Below are positions 1-10,966 of a stretch of 64,000 nt of DNA, in pieces. How positions within the stretch are numbered: the first letter of the stretch is position 1; each line of letters starts with the position of its first letter. This DNA is from Bufo bufo (Eukaryota > Chordata > Amphibia > Anura > Bufonidae). The notes under the pieces are model-generated. The model had not been told where the DNA came from and made no database searches. It saw nothing but the letters and a program-made list of their open reading frames with translations. The stretch is from positions 52,443,160-52,507,159 of the forward strand of contig NC_053398.1 in NCBI RefSeq assembly GCF_905171765.1, read 5' to 3'. Both the position numbers and the translations under genes were made by a program.

Positions 1-378
1 AGGGCTTTTTGGGGTGCTGTCAGGACGCTGTCCTTACAGCAGATGAGTCTTTGAGGACTGGAGTGGACACAGAACACTGGCCTAGCTAACGATTTCCCTA
101 TTAATTCAGCAGCAGCAGCACTCTCCCTGCTCTAACTAACACTGCAGCTTCAGAATGAATCTAAGATGGATGCTGTCCTTGCTTTTTGATAGGAGGTGGG
201 AGGGTCTGGAAGGGAGGGTATGCTGGTTGGCTGGAATGTGTCTGCTGACTGTGAGGTACAGGGTCAAAGTTTGCTCAATGATGACGTATAGGGGGCGGAC
301 CGAACATCGCATATGTTCGCCCGCCGCGGCAAACGCGAACAAGCGATGTTCGCTGGCGAATAGTTCGGGACATCTCTA
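1..378. mobile_element. hAT-like element end, cut by window start
   Basis: Positions about 290-378 hold nested inverted runs of GCGAAC/GTTCGC and end in a terminus that reads, reversed, TAGAGATGTCCCGAAC. That matches the terminus beginning at 693 (TAGAGATATCGCGAAC) at all but two positions. The octamer TATATAAC follows directly at 379-386. Terminal inverted repeats of this form with 8 bp duplications are typical of hAT elements. No transposase is visible and the other end lies outside the window. Confidence 0.55.
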
Positions 379-692
379 TATATAACCCAGGGATATCAAA
401 CGTGCTTATGCTGCAAGGCCTGAAATATTGTGTATTTTGCCCCAAAAAGGGTGTTTTATTAATGAAAGAATATAAGCCCTGTATATACAGGGTGTATCTC
501 GCACGGCCTGACCCACAGTAGGCCTGAATTAAATATTGATGCACCAAATGGCGGTATTTCAAATCTCTGAATCTAACCCAAATGTATTAAGGGTGTATCT
601 CACAATGACATATGCAGCAAAGGCTGCCAAATAAACTTTTTTTTCCCAAACGGGTGTTTGTTTAATAACTCAATATGGCAGCAGTATATAAC
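379..692. repeat. One unit of the ~306 bp satellite between two hAT-like ends
   Basis: This is one monomer of the satellite that continues at 1207-1593 and 3365-4790. It is bracketed by TATATAAC at 379-386 and 685-692, each abutting a hAT-like terminus that faces away from the unit. Confidence 0.8.
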
Positions 693-1206
693 TAGAGATA
701 TCGCGAACATAAAATTTTCTGTTTGCGAACGGCGAACGCGAATTTCCGCAAATGTTCGCGAACGGGCGAACCGCTATAGACTTCAATAGGCAGGCGAATT
801 TTAAACCCACAGGGACTCTTTCTGGCCACAATAGTGATGGAAAAGTTGTTTCAAGGGGACTAACACCTGGACTTTTTTATCTGCAAGGTACTGTGCCACC
901 CAATATGAGTGGTGGGCACTGGGCACAGTACAGCCTGTGGGCCTGACACACACTGGCAGGCAACTGCAATTATATTAAAGGGTAAAAATTAAATGACTTT
1001 TTTATCTGCAAGGTACTGTGCCACCCGATATGAGTGGTGGGAACTAGGCACAGTACAGTCTGTGGGCCTGACACTCACTGGTAGGCAACTGCAATTATAT
1101 TACAGAGAAAAAATAAAATAACTTTTTTATCTGCAAGGTACTGTGCCACCCGATATGAGTGGTGGGCACTGGCAGTGGGCACAGTACAGTCTGTGGGCCT
1201 GACACA
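693..1206 (+). mobile_element. hAT-like left end with 125 bp tandem repeats
   Basis: It starts with TAGAGATATCGCGAAC after the octamer TATATAAC and runs into subterminal GCGAAC palindromes (about 705-775). From 871 there are three copies of a 125 bp unit (starts near 871, 996 and 1121), each containing the inverted words GTACTGTGCCACCC and GTGGTGGG. No right terminus is found; the sequence drops back into satellite near 1207, so this copy has probably lost its 3' end. Confidence 0.55.
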
Positions 1207-1593
1207 TAATGAAAGAATATAAGCCCTGTATATACAGGGTGTATCTCGCACGGCCTGACCCACAGGAGGCCTGAATTAAATATTGATGCACCAAATGGCG
1301 GTATTTCAAATCTCTGAATCTAACCCAAATGTATTAAGGGTGTATCTCACAATGACATCTGCATCAAAGGCTGCCAAATAAACTTTTTTTCCCCAAACGT
1401 GTGTTTGTTTAATAACTCAATATGGCAGCAGTATATAACCCAGGAATTTCAAACGTGCTTATGCTGCAACTCCTGAAATATTGTGTATTTTGCCCCAAAA
1501 AGGGTGTTTTATTAATGAAAGAATATAAGCCCTGTATATACAGGGTGTATCTCACATGACCTGACCGACAGTAGACCTGAATTAAATATTGGT
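1207..1593. repeat. ~306 bp satellite, continuation
   Basis: Satellite monomers resume in mid-unit and run until the phrase TTGGTG, where the 1594-3364 block interrupts them. The words CCCAGGAATTTC and AAGGGTGTTTTATTAATG mark the register. Confidence 0.85.
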
Positions 1594-2586
1594 GAATGTA
1601 AAGGGAGAATATTAATCATTAATATTTATGCAAATATCAATCATTAATATTCATAAATGGGAGGAGCCGTCTATTGATGGCTCCGCCCATTTATACCTTT
1701 ATATAATAATAACAATACCTTCGCTATGCTATACACTAATCACTACGCTAACTGCATGCACCTTACTAACTCGCTACCGCTAACAAGTACACGCTACACA
1801 AAGGGTACAAATATAACGGTATTTATTACACTTAATACACTAAGCACGCAATACACTAACAATACACAGCACTACAAATATACAATCCTAAACTACACTA
1901 CACGTTCCCAATTCCACCCATCAACTAACTATACAGTTCACACATACAAGTATATAACAACCCACCCATCTAGTTCTATACTATCCCTATGGGGTACGCC
2001 GAGGGTTAACGGTGGTCTTACAGGGGTGTAAGCCGACCACAAACACAAAGGGTTAACAAAGGGGATAATATCAGAACTGTACAGCAATGCAGGGGTTAAA
2101 TACCCTGCAAGTGTACAGTGAGGGGGGGGGGGGTGGCGGGGTTTAAGCAAGGGTTACCACCAGGGGTTAATCAGGGTAGGGAAAGGGTATATCAGGGGTT
2201 TCAGGGGCAAGGGTCAGATCATGGGCCAGGGTGCACAGTAGGCAGGGACCAAGGTAAACCTTCAGGGGTATATAGGGGGTGATAACTACCAGGGGTAATG
2301 CCTGGCAGGGAAAGGGTTAATCGTTGGTGGGATAGGGGTTGATCAGGGGTTCAGGGAATAAGGGGGTGATACTTAGGGTATATATGCTCGTTCGTCTAGG
2401 GGGTCTTCCGATCCTGTCTGCGGAGCGCAGGACTGCACTGTATCAGGCAGAGGGGGGTCCGGTCCGGTCGACTGTCTTTTCCGGAGCGCAGGACGCGCTC
2501 TCCCCCACGTGGGGGGCCCTGATCCTGACTCTTCCGGAGCGCAGGACGCGCTCCTCTTCAGGGTGGGGGCCCAGATCCTACCAACC

Positions 2587-3003
2587 GAGTGCCGGGGCCG
2601 CCGGATATTTATCCCTGGCGGCCCGCACTCCCGCGCCGCCCACCAGGGGGCGCGCGCGCGCCCATCCGAGCCACGAGGGCCGGCGCAGCAATATGACGTC
2701 ACTGCGCCGGCCCACGTGCTCACATCGGGGACGCGCTTCTGGCATACAGGCGGGAGAAGCCTTTGATCTCCCGCCTGCTGCACCTAGCATTCCGGACAGT
2801 GCGATAGTAATCGCACTGTCGGAATGTGCATAATAGAAGGAGGAGAGGCTTCTCCCCTTCTTCTATCATGCGTAATTATCTCCATCGGCGCTGGGGATAA
2901 TTACAACAAAGGGCTCAGATTCTGTTGAATCTGAGCTCTTTGTATCCATCAGGATGACCAGACCCTTGTCCGGTCATTCTGATGCAATTAGCCAGATTGC
3001 ATC
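2587..3003. repeat. Series of at least eight adjacent hairpins
   Basis: Inverted repeats lie nearly end to end: 2587-2630, 2668-2721, 2747-2777, 2787-2829, 2828-2871, 2872-2904, 2906-2942, 2947-2984 and 2981-3003. A 16 bp GC palindrome sits at about 2648-2663. Arms are roughly 8-21 bp with short loops. For example, CAGGCGGGAGA at 2747 pairs with TCTCCCGCCTG at 2767, and GATGCAAT at 2981 pairs with ATTGCATC at 2996. Imperfect positions are a mix of wobble pairs and mismatches. Function is unknown. Confidence 0.75.
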
Positions 3004-3054
3004 GGTGTGAATGCTTGGGGCACATGTATACATTAATATTAGGGACAGACATAT

Positions 3055-3180
3055 CTAGAGGGGGCACAAGCCCCTACATCACAAGCCCCTACATTATAAG
3101 GGGGCACAAGCCCCTACATTATAAGTGGGCACAAGCCCCTACATTATAAGGGGGCACAAGCCCCTACATTATAAGGGGGC
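3055..3180. repeat. 26 bp minisatellite
   Basis: About five copies of a unit built on GGGGGCACAAGCCCCTACAT. Each unit contains a short internal inverted repeat (GGGGC / GCCCC). Confidence 0.8.
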
Positions 3181-3364
3181 CCAGCTCCCAGGGGGCACAT
3201 ATTTCTCACAGGGGCCACCATGAGCCCCTGGGGATCACCATGGGCACATCTGCGCACATCGTCCCATGATGCTGTGGTTAATGTATGCACATATATACCA
3301 TACATGCCCGCACGTGTTTGCAGGCATGCATGCATATATGCATACGTCTCAACCGTTCCTCAAC

Positions 3365-4790
3365 AGTGCACCAAATAGCGGTATTTCAATTCTCTGAATC
3401 TAACCCAAATGTATTAAGGGTGTATCTCACAATGACATCTGCATCAAAGGCTGCCAAATAAACTTTTTTTTCCCAAACGTGTGTTTGTTTAATAACTCAA
3501 TATGGCAGCAGTATAAAACCCAGGAATTTCAAACGTGCTTATGCTGCAAGGCCTGAAATATTGTGTATTTTGCCCCAAAAAGGGTGTTTTATTAATGAAA
3601 GAATATAAGCCCTGTATATACAGGGTGTATCTCACACGGCCTGACCCACAGTAGGCCTGAATTAAATATTGGTGCACCAAATGGCGGTATTTCAAATCTC
3701 TGAATCTAACCCAAATGTATTAAGGGTGTATCTCACAATGACATCTGCATCAAAGGCTGCCAAATAAACTTTTTTTTCCCAAACGTGTGTTTGTTTAATA
3801 ACTCAAAATATTTCAGCAGTATATAACCCAGGAATTTCAAACGTGCTTATGCTGCAAAGCCTGAAATATTGTGTATTTTGACCCAAAAAGGGTGTTTTAT
3901 TAATGAAAGAATATAAGCCCTGTATATACAGGGTGTATCTCACACGGCCTGACCCACAGAAGGCCTGAATTAAATATTGGTGCACCAAATGGCGGTATTT
4001 CAAATCTCTGAATCTAACCCAAATGTATTAAGGGTGTACCTCACAATGACATATGCAGCAAAGGCTGCCAAATAAACTTTTTTTGCCCAAACGGGTGTTT
4101 GTTTAATATCTCAATATGGCAGCAGTATATAACCCAGGAATTTAAAACGTGCTTATGCTGCAAGGCCTGAAATATTGTGTATTTTGCCCCAAAAAGGGTG
4201 TTTTATTATTGAAAGAATATAAGCCCTATATATGCAGGGTGTATCTCGCACGGCCTGACCCACAGTAGGCCTGAATAAATATTGATGCACCAAATGGCGG
4301 TATTTCAAATCTCTGAATCTAACCCAAATGTATTAAGGGAGTATCTCACAATGACATCTGCATCAAAGGCTGCTAAATAAACTTTTTTTGCCCAAACGGG
4401 TGTTTGTTTAATATCTCAATATGGCAGCAGTATATAACCCAGGAATTTCAAAAGTGCTTATGCTGCAAGGCCTGAAATATTGTGTATTTTGACCCAAAAA
4501 GAGTGTTTTATTAATGAAAGAATATAAGCCCTGTATATACAGGGTGTATCTCACACGGCCTGACCCACAGTAGGCCTGAATTAAATATTGGTGCACCAAA
4601 TGGCGGTATTTCAAATCTTTGAATCTAACCCAAATGTATTAAGGGTGTATCTCACAATGACATCTGCATCAAAGGCTGCCAACAAAAAAAATGAGTGTTT
4701 GTTTAATAACTGAATTTGACAGAAGTATATAAGCCTGTAATTTCACACGTGCTAAAGCTGCAAGGCCTGAAAATAGTGTTTTTTGGCAAA
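3365..4790. repeat. ~306 bp satellite, main block
   Basis: The marker CCCAGGAATTTC/TTTA recurs near 3519, 3827, 4133 and 4438, giving a period of 305-308 bp. A degenerate last unit fades out near 4790. Units are mostly similar, with a few substitutions and a missing G in one. Each contains a short AT-rich palindrome, CCCTGTATATACAGGG. Confidence 0.9.
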
Positions 4791-4933
4791 AAAGTGTGTT
4801 TTTAATACCACAGAAAATGATGGGTGTATTTCTAGCTTAAATAGCACACTGACTAATCCAGATGTTGTATATTGCCCAAAAAATTGGGATTTTCAATGTC
4901 CCAAAAGCACAGATGCAGTGCTTGTGCACTGAG

Positions 4934-5241
4934 CAGGGGCGTAGCTATAGGGGGTGCAGAGGTAGCCGTCGCTACCGGGCCCAGGAGCCTGAGGGGGCCC
5001 AAAGACCCTTGTGCCACATAAGACACTGGCATTATAGAAAGTGCATACTGGTCAATTTACACCTCTGGCTGGAGGGAAGTGGTTAGGTTAAGAATTTGGC
5101 ATGAGGGGGTGCCTTTTTAATGTTTGCCTCAGGCAGCATGAAGGCTACATGCTCCCCTGTTCCTTGCCAACAAGCACTGAGGGACGGGGGCCCAAGCTGA
5201 ACTCTTGCACAAGGGCCCATGAGCTTTTAGCTACGCTCCTG
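4934..5241. mobile_element. hAT-type MITE, 308 bp
   Basis: Terminal inverted repeats CAGGGGCGTAGCTA at the left and TAGCTACGCTCCTG at the right, with exact 8 bp duplications GCACTGAG at 4926-4933 and 5242-5249. No coding capacity. The 8 bp duplication and CAG..CTG ends point to mobilisation by a hAT transposase. Confidence 0.9.
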
Positions 5242-5249
5242 GCACTGAG

Positions 5250-5757
5250 CTTGCATAAAATGACCGCCGCCGCCCACCTAACTGACTAATTAAAGTTATT
5301 TTTTTTCGGTCAATGGGCTCAGGGCAGGAAAAATAATTGTGCCCTGCACCCACAAAACACGATGTATGTAGATCGCTGAGTTAGATTCAGATTTTGAGCA
5401 AAGACTCTCTCCTATTCTCTCCCTGAAATCACCAGCAGCATCCTCTCCCTACACTAAACACAGCAGAGTGACGTACAGTGCTACGTGACTCCAGCTTATA
5501 TAGAGGCTGGGTCACATGCTACACTGGCCAATCACAGCCATGCCATTAGTAGGCATGGCTGTGATGGCTTCTAAGGTCAGACAGTTAACCGCTTGTTGAT
5601 TGGTTGCTCTGCAGCCTTTCAAAAAGCACCAAGAAAGCGCCGAACACCGAACCCGAAACCGAACTTTTACTGAAGTGTTCGGGTTCGGATACGGGGTCCA
5701 AAAATCCTAAAGTTCGGTACGAACCCCAACTTTACAGTTCGGGTTCACTCAACCCTA
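5250..5757 (-). mobile_element. hAT element 5' end, reverse orientation
   Basis: Read on the minus strand from 5757 this begins TAGGGTTGAGTGAACCCGAA. It then follows the first ~300 bp of the large hAT element at 29396: GAACCCGAAC-rich subterminal DNA, then the stretch containing GGCATGGCTGTGAT. The ~306 bp satellite lies downstream in this orientation, where the 29396 element carries its own ~294 bp repeats, so part of the satellite may once have been internal to this element. The opposite end is not seen. Confidence 0.7.
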
Positions 5758-5803
5758 CTTATAAACAACAAAAAAAATAGGTTAATAAAAAGAACTAATA
5801 ATA

Positions 5804-7366
5804 CACTGCTCAAAAAAACACAAAAATAACACATCCTAGATCCTAAATATTCTTCTGAAATTCTTTGTTCTTTACATAGTTGAATGTGCTGACAACAAAA
5901 TCACACAAAAATAAAAAAATGGAAATCAAATTTTTCAACCCATGGAGGTCTGGATTTGGAGTCACACTCAAAATTAAAGTGGAAAAACACACTACAGGCT
6001 GATCTAACTTTGATGTAATGTCCTTAAAACAAGTCAAAATGAGGCTCAGTAGTGTGTGTGGCCTCCACGTACCTGTATGACCTCGCTTCAACGCCTGTGC
6101 ATGCTCCTGATGAGGTGGCGGACGGTCTCCTGAGGGATCTACTCCCAGACCTGGACTAAAGCATCTGCCAACTCCTGGACAGTCTGTGGTGCAACATGAC
6201 GTTGGTGGATAGAGGAGACATGATGTCCCAGATGTGCTCAATTGGATTCAGGTCTGGGGAACGGGCGGGCCAGTCCATAGTATCAATGCCTTCGTCTTGC
6301 AGGAACTGCTGACACACTCCAGCCACATGAGGTCTAGCATTGTCTTGCATTAGGAGGAACCCAGGGCCAACCGCACCAGCATATGGTCTCACAAGGGGTC
6401 TGAGGATATCATCTCGGTACCTAATGGCAGTCAGGCTACATCTGGCGAGCACATGGAGGGCTGTGCGGCCCTCCAAAGAAATGCCACCCCACACCATTAC
6501 TGACCCAATGCCAAACCGGTCATGCTGGAGGATGTTGCAGGCAGCAGAACGTTCTCCACGGCGTCTCCAGACTCTGTCACGTCTGTCACATGTGCCCAGT
6601 GTGAACCTGCTTTCATCTGTGAAGAGCACAGGGCGCCAGTGGCGAATTTGCCAATCTTGGTGTTCTCTGGCAAATGCCAAACGTCCTGCACGGTGTTGGG
6701 CTGTAAGCACAACCCCCACCTGTGGACGTCGGGCCCTCATATCACCCTCATGGAGTCTGTTTCTGACCATTTGAGCAGACACATGCATATTTGTGGCCTG
6801 CTGGAGGTCATTTTGCAGGGCTCTGGCAGTGCTCCTCCTGTTCCTCCTTGCACAAAGGTGGAGGTAGCGGTCCTGCTGCTGGGTTGTTGCCCTCCTACAG
6901 CCTCCTCCACATCTCCTGATGTACTGGCCTGTCTCCTGGTAGCGCCTCCATGCTCTGGACACTACGCTGACAGACACAGCAAACCTTCTTGCCACAGCTC
7001 GCATTGATGTGCCACCCTGGATAAGCTGCACTACCTGAGCCACTTGTGTGGGTTGTAGACTCCGTCTCATGCTACCACTAGAGTGAAAGCACCGCCAGCA
7101 TTAAAAGTGGCCAAAACATCAGCCAGGAAGCATAGGAACTGAGAAGTGGTCTGTGGTCACCACCTGCAGAACCACTCCTTTATTGGGGGTGTCTTGCTAA
7201 TTGCCTATAATTTCCACGTGTTGTCTATCCCATTTGCACAACAGCATGTGAAATTGATTGTCACTCAGTGTTGTTTCCTAAGTGGACAGTTTGATTTCAC
7301 AGAAGTGTGATTGACTTGGAGTTACATTGTGTTGTTTAAGTGTTCCCTTTATTTTTTTGAGCAGTG
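5804..7366 (-). mobile_element. Tc1/mariner transposon, 1563 bp
   Basis: Both ends carry CACTGCTCAAAAAAA as inverted repeats, flanked by the TA duplication (5802-5803 and 7367-7368). The length is normal for a Tc1 element. The single transposase gene reads on the minus strand. The element is inserted in what looks like the intron of the Harbinger fragment at 7369-7989. Confidence 0.92.
5843..7070 (-). pseudogene. Tc1-like transposase, frameshifted near its C-terminus
   Basis: DDE transposase that would bind the terminal repeats and cut at TA. The main open frame (6156-7070, 304 codons) starts [14 protein letters not shown] and has an N-terminal helix-turn-helix region (about residues 1-110). 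The catalytic motifs follow in order: [18 protein letters not shown], then [15 protein letters not shown]. Just after the last motif the frame shifts; the remaining C-terminal part lies in another frame (5843-6241). The three acidic motifs are present, so decay looks recent and limited. Family assignment is firm; activity is unlikely in this copy. Confidence 0.9.
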
Positions 7367-7368
7367 TA

Positions 7369-7989
7369 TATAAAACGCTATCTAAAAATAAATAAACTTT
7401 TACCTTATTGTCACCATTAGCCGCGCTGATGGTAAAATGGCCCTTCTGTATCGGGTATCGTGCATTTCAATGGTCGATGTAATGCGCTGCAGGAGCTGGT
7501 CATAACTCTCAACCGTCATGCGCATATAATTGAAAAAAAATTCGGGATTCGCACGCAACGCCAAATAAAGTACAGAAAAAAAAACTCTGGTCATCCTTTT
7601 GGAACTTATAGGGTGTATCCAATACAGACGTCTTCTTCTTTCCTGGTCTCGTCTGCTCCATCTCGATTTCAGAATTTGAAACCTGAATCAGAGATGCAAG
7701 TGTGCAGGCAACATGCTTCCAAAATACAATGAGCCTGAATGGAGGTGTACCTGCTTTTATACTTTTTAAAAGTGGGAGGTTTTTGTGAGGCACACCTTTT
7801 TACACATTTGCAAGAAAAAAGTGATCCGCTGAGCGGATGCTAAAACGGATGCAGATGCAAAGAATGGATCCGTTTTACAAGCGGATCCGTTTAAACGGAT
7901 CCGCAAAAAAGGTCACCGTTTGTATCCGTCAAATTCTTATAACGGATCCGTTTTAAACGGATCTGTGCAATGCCAGTGTGAAAGTAGCC
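7369..7989 (-). mobile_element. PIF/Harbinger 5' end fragment
   Basis: Read from 7989 on the minus strand, the end is GGCTACTTTCACACTGGCA, flanked by the trinucleotide TAA at 7990-7992 as expected for Harbinger. A subterminal zone (about 7826-7965) holds repeated ACGGATCCGT-type palindromes. A partial nuclease exon follows. The same terminus and palindromes recur at 17400. Confidence 0.8.
7402..7793 (-). pseudogene. Harbinger nuclease, first exon only, frameshifted
   Basis: The minus-strand reading contains FFNYMRMTVESYDQLLQRI and then RYRRAILPSARLMVTIR, a pattern typical of the N-terminal part of PIF/Harbinger nucleases. It needs a frame change between the segments at 7509-7793 and 7400-7594. 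The coding part ends at a splice-donor-like AATAAG|GTAAAAG near 7402. The catalytic DDE exons are absent, so no function is expected. Confidence 0.7.
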
Positions 7990-7992
7990 TAA

Positions 7993-9150
7993 TACTGAGA
8001 GGCTTTTTGACTTTTACCTATGAAAAGTTTTGGAGGGGGAAAAAAAACAACTGACACACTGACTTTCTGATTTTCTGGTTTAGCTCAGTTGTGTATGTCT
8101 AAAGACTTGTTTATGAAAACTGGAAAACTGCTTATGCATTTGCATAGCCTTGAATTAAAGCTCTATACAAATTTATGATAAACAGAAATTGCAACAGTGT
8201 TTGTGCTTCGGCTGTGCTTCTCCATTTTACCCTTACCTCTAGAAGGTTGTAATATAGCTAGAAACTGTTTATAAGAAGAGAAGCCAGGGCTGCATTTACA
8301 GCTCATGCTAAGCTAGGCCCTGGTCGTATACGCTCCCGTTAAAGGTACTTTTACGCTTGACAATTACCACCATGTTTTGCTGCTTTTCATAGAAGTGTAA
8401 TAATAAAGTAATCAGTGTTAACAGAGGAGAAGATCAAGGATAAAACTGTTGTTTATCACTGAACATCAGTGGGGATGTGGTTACATTAATAATTGTGCCA
8501 GCACCACTCATTGTTACATAGCGCACAGCCGGGCCCTGGAAATCGGTGGTGTGGACTGTGTTCTCCAAGGCTCATTTGCTCAGGGCTAAATAAGACCCCT
8601 GTATAATAGCTCATACCATGAGTGGATAACAAACATTGTATCCTCATAGCCCCATACTATGACTGGACAGAATCTCCATACCATGACTGAATGATACCAC
8701 CATACTGTGACTGGATAACACTGCCATTCGATGAATGCCTAACACCGCCATACAATGACTGGATAACAGGGTATAAGGAGACACAGTTTAGGGTTTAAGG
8801 TGGCACAGTACAAGAATATGATTAGGGTGCAGAGTACAGTGTATAATAAAGGGGCAAAGTACATGGTATGACTGGGGTGCTGTGCAGGGTATGATAAGGG
8901 GCAAAATGCGGGGTATAAGAGGGCAAAGATACATGTTGGGAAGCACAGTACCACCTATAAGGTGGCTCAGTGCAGGGTATAATAGTGGGTCATATTACAG
9001 GGTAAAAAAAGCACAGTACAGATTAAGGGGCAAAGTACAGGGTAGGGTGCTTTGTATAGGGTATGACAAGGGGACACACTACAGCTGGTTCCCTGAGAGG
9101 GAGTTCGGATTTATTATAAAAAATGAAAAGAAAAAAGTTTAACTCTCTCA
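7993..9150. other. No gene recognised; degenerate ~25 bp repeats at 8765-9085
   Basis: AT-rich noncoding sequence. From about 8765 to 9085 loosely repeated words such as GGGTATAA, GGGGCAAAG and GCACAGTACA suggest an old, decayed minisatellite. No supported reading frame or terminal repeats. Confidence 0.5.
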
Positions 9151-9159
9151 CAACGCCCA

Positions 9160-9680
9160 TCCTGATGGCCCCACCCTAGGCACGTGTCCTTGAGTGCCTA
9201 ATTACAAATACTGTCCTGATCAGAACCCCTAGTTGTCTGCAGATAGGGACCGGTGCTTAATAGGAGAGACTCTGCCAGACCGAATATGAGTGACCTAAAG
9301 AAGGCACTGAGACGGGGATACTCTGCCACAGATCCTGGGTCACCAGCCCTATGACCAGAGAACCGGCTGGACGACTGAGCCAAAAACCCTGGGCCACCAG
9401 CCTTTGGCCAGGGAGCCAGGTTTCTGAATGACAGAGAGAGAGGGAGGGACAGCTAGCTCAAGCCTCAGACCGAAGAAGTCAGTTCCGTGCTTTGCCTGTG
9501 TTGACTTGTACTTGAGTTCCTTCAGTAAAGAACCAAACTGGTTTACTGCAAACATTGACTCTCTGGAGTTATTTCCCATTGGGGTGCACCATGCCTTACC
9601 AGCAGCAACATATGGTGACACCTCGGCAGTGTTTGGAGGACCCAGCGTAGCATTGGGCCCACCCCAAAACCCGGCTACAG
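9160..9680 (+). other. Possible decayed LTR-like sequence
   Basis: A moderately GC-rich segment with internal duplications of GGCCACCAGCC-like words, and a stretch near 9520 that resembles an LTR R/U5 boundary. I could not find matching TG..CA ends or a target duplication, so this is only a suggestion. Confidence 0.25.
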
Positions 9681-10966
9681 CATACTGCCTAGAAAAGATA
9701 AAAAAACACAAGTTGTTTCTATGGCTATTTACAGTAAAAAACACCAGAACAAATCTATATGTAGAGAGGCAGGGTCTCATGGATTTCAGATAGCTTTTGC
9801 TACGTATTTGCCACGGATATCATCCTATATGGATTAAATCTGCAGAGAACCTTATGTTCTCTTCTGGGTGGAAATCTGTTTTGCAGTGTGTGGATTTGAT
9901 GAAATCTCATCCACTTTGTTTTTATTGTACGTTCACATCCACACCTGCCAGAAATTGGAGCAGGCAGTTCTGCCTAAAAAAAATGCAACAAAACGAGCAA
10001 CAAAAACCACGTGTATGGTGGGCGCTTTTGCCATGGAAAAGCCAGAGGACTTTTCCCTCTCCATTGCAAAGGGTGAAATTCGCTGGGGAAAACTGCAGCA
10101 TTAACTTACATGCTGCAGATTTCAAATCTGATCTGTTTGTAGTCTTCACCAATCAACTGAAAGAGGGGACCCTGTGTCCCCTTCATTGTTTACCCAGGAA
10201 CAGCACTATCAATTCGGTTCTGGTTGCGTAACATACTGTAGCTCACAAAGCTCAATCTCTTTCATGTGCATGGGACTGATCTGCAGTACTACACACAGCC
10301 ACAACCGTATGTATGGTGCTGTTCCTGGGTAAATAAAGCCACCCGGTGGTCCAGCTGGAGGGCCCTGCACTTTTGCATAAGAGTCGGATAGGCCATCAAT
10401 ATCGCAGTTTGCGTAAACGACATAAGACTAATGGATGGCTGCGAGGCATTCTAAAGGATACAATGTGTCATTGCCCCTGACAAGAAGCGTGACTACACTT
10501 GAATTGTCTTGTGTTGCATTGTTAAGGTGACTGTATTAAGGAAAGTTTTTACTTTGGTGATATATTGTTTCTAATGGGATTAAAATGATAGAGAGAATAG
10601 GTAAATAGCAGAAAAGCATGGAACTTTATAGCTGCTGATAAATGCAGGCCTGTCAGCCTGGCTGATGATGCCACAGGTCCCCCTGTCATGTCATGTGACC
10701 TTTAGAATATGGTGATGTCACAGGGCCCTTTGTGACATCATGCAACAGTTAGGTTAAGAACTCTGCAACCTGAATGGCAGCCATATTTCTTCATCGTTTC
10801 ACTGGTGAAGGCGACTTTTGCTAGTGCTTGGCAAATTAATATTTTTTTTTCAAATATAAGACCAGAAAAGAAGGCCTGTTAGCCAAGCCGTTCCAAGAGT
10901 CACCCCGGAACGTGCTGAAGGCAGACAGGACCTTCCTCAGCCCAGCATAACATCTAGGGGCTGAAT
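9681..10966. other. No gene recognised; upstream flank of the kinase gene
   Basis: Unique-looking noncoding DNA. The last 150-200 bases before the ATG at 10967 would contain the 5' untranslated exon and promoter of the kinase gene. I see no clear TATA box or CpG island. Confidence 0.4.

Larger units (their letters stand above)
1594..3364. other. 1.77 kb composite insert in the satellite, family unknown
   Basis: The satellite breaks after TTGGTG and resumes with GTGCACC, which normally read on as one word, so this block is an insertion with at most a 3 bp duplication (GTG). In order it holds: an AT-rich stem-loop around GGGAGGAGCC (about 1655-1695); a C-rich, G-poor stretch of short CACTA-like words (1720-1960); a G-rich stretch of AGGGGTTAA-like words (1985-2400); a CpG-rich tract (2400-2780); a run of hairpins (2587-3003); and a 26 bp tandem repeat (3055-3180). 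I see no terminal inverted repeats and no protein with a recognisable domain. Open frames in the CpG-rich part look like compositional artefacts. Confidence 0.6.

Noticed and set aside
1726..2031. 101-codon Thr/Tyr/Asn-rich frame
   Set aside because: Product of low-complexity CACTA/ACAC words with few stops; no domain.
1985..2400. Interstitial telomere repeat
   Set aside because: GGGTTA-like words are frequent but not in a regular hexamer array; best described as a G-rich strand.
2339..2833. 164-codon plus-strand frame in the CpG-rich tract
   Set aside because: Several overlapping frames are open on both strands because stops are rare in GC-rich DNA. The frame runs through hairpins and contains no domain.
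9160..9680. Solo LTR
   Set aside because: No matching TG..CA ends or 5 bp duplication could be located, so it is listed only as a weak possibility.
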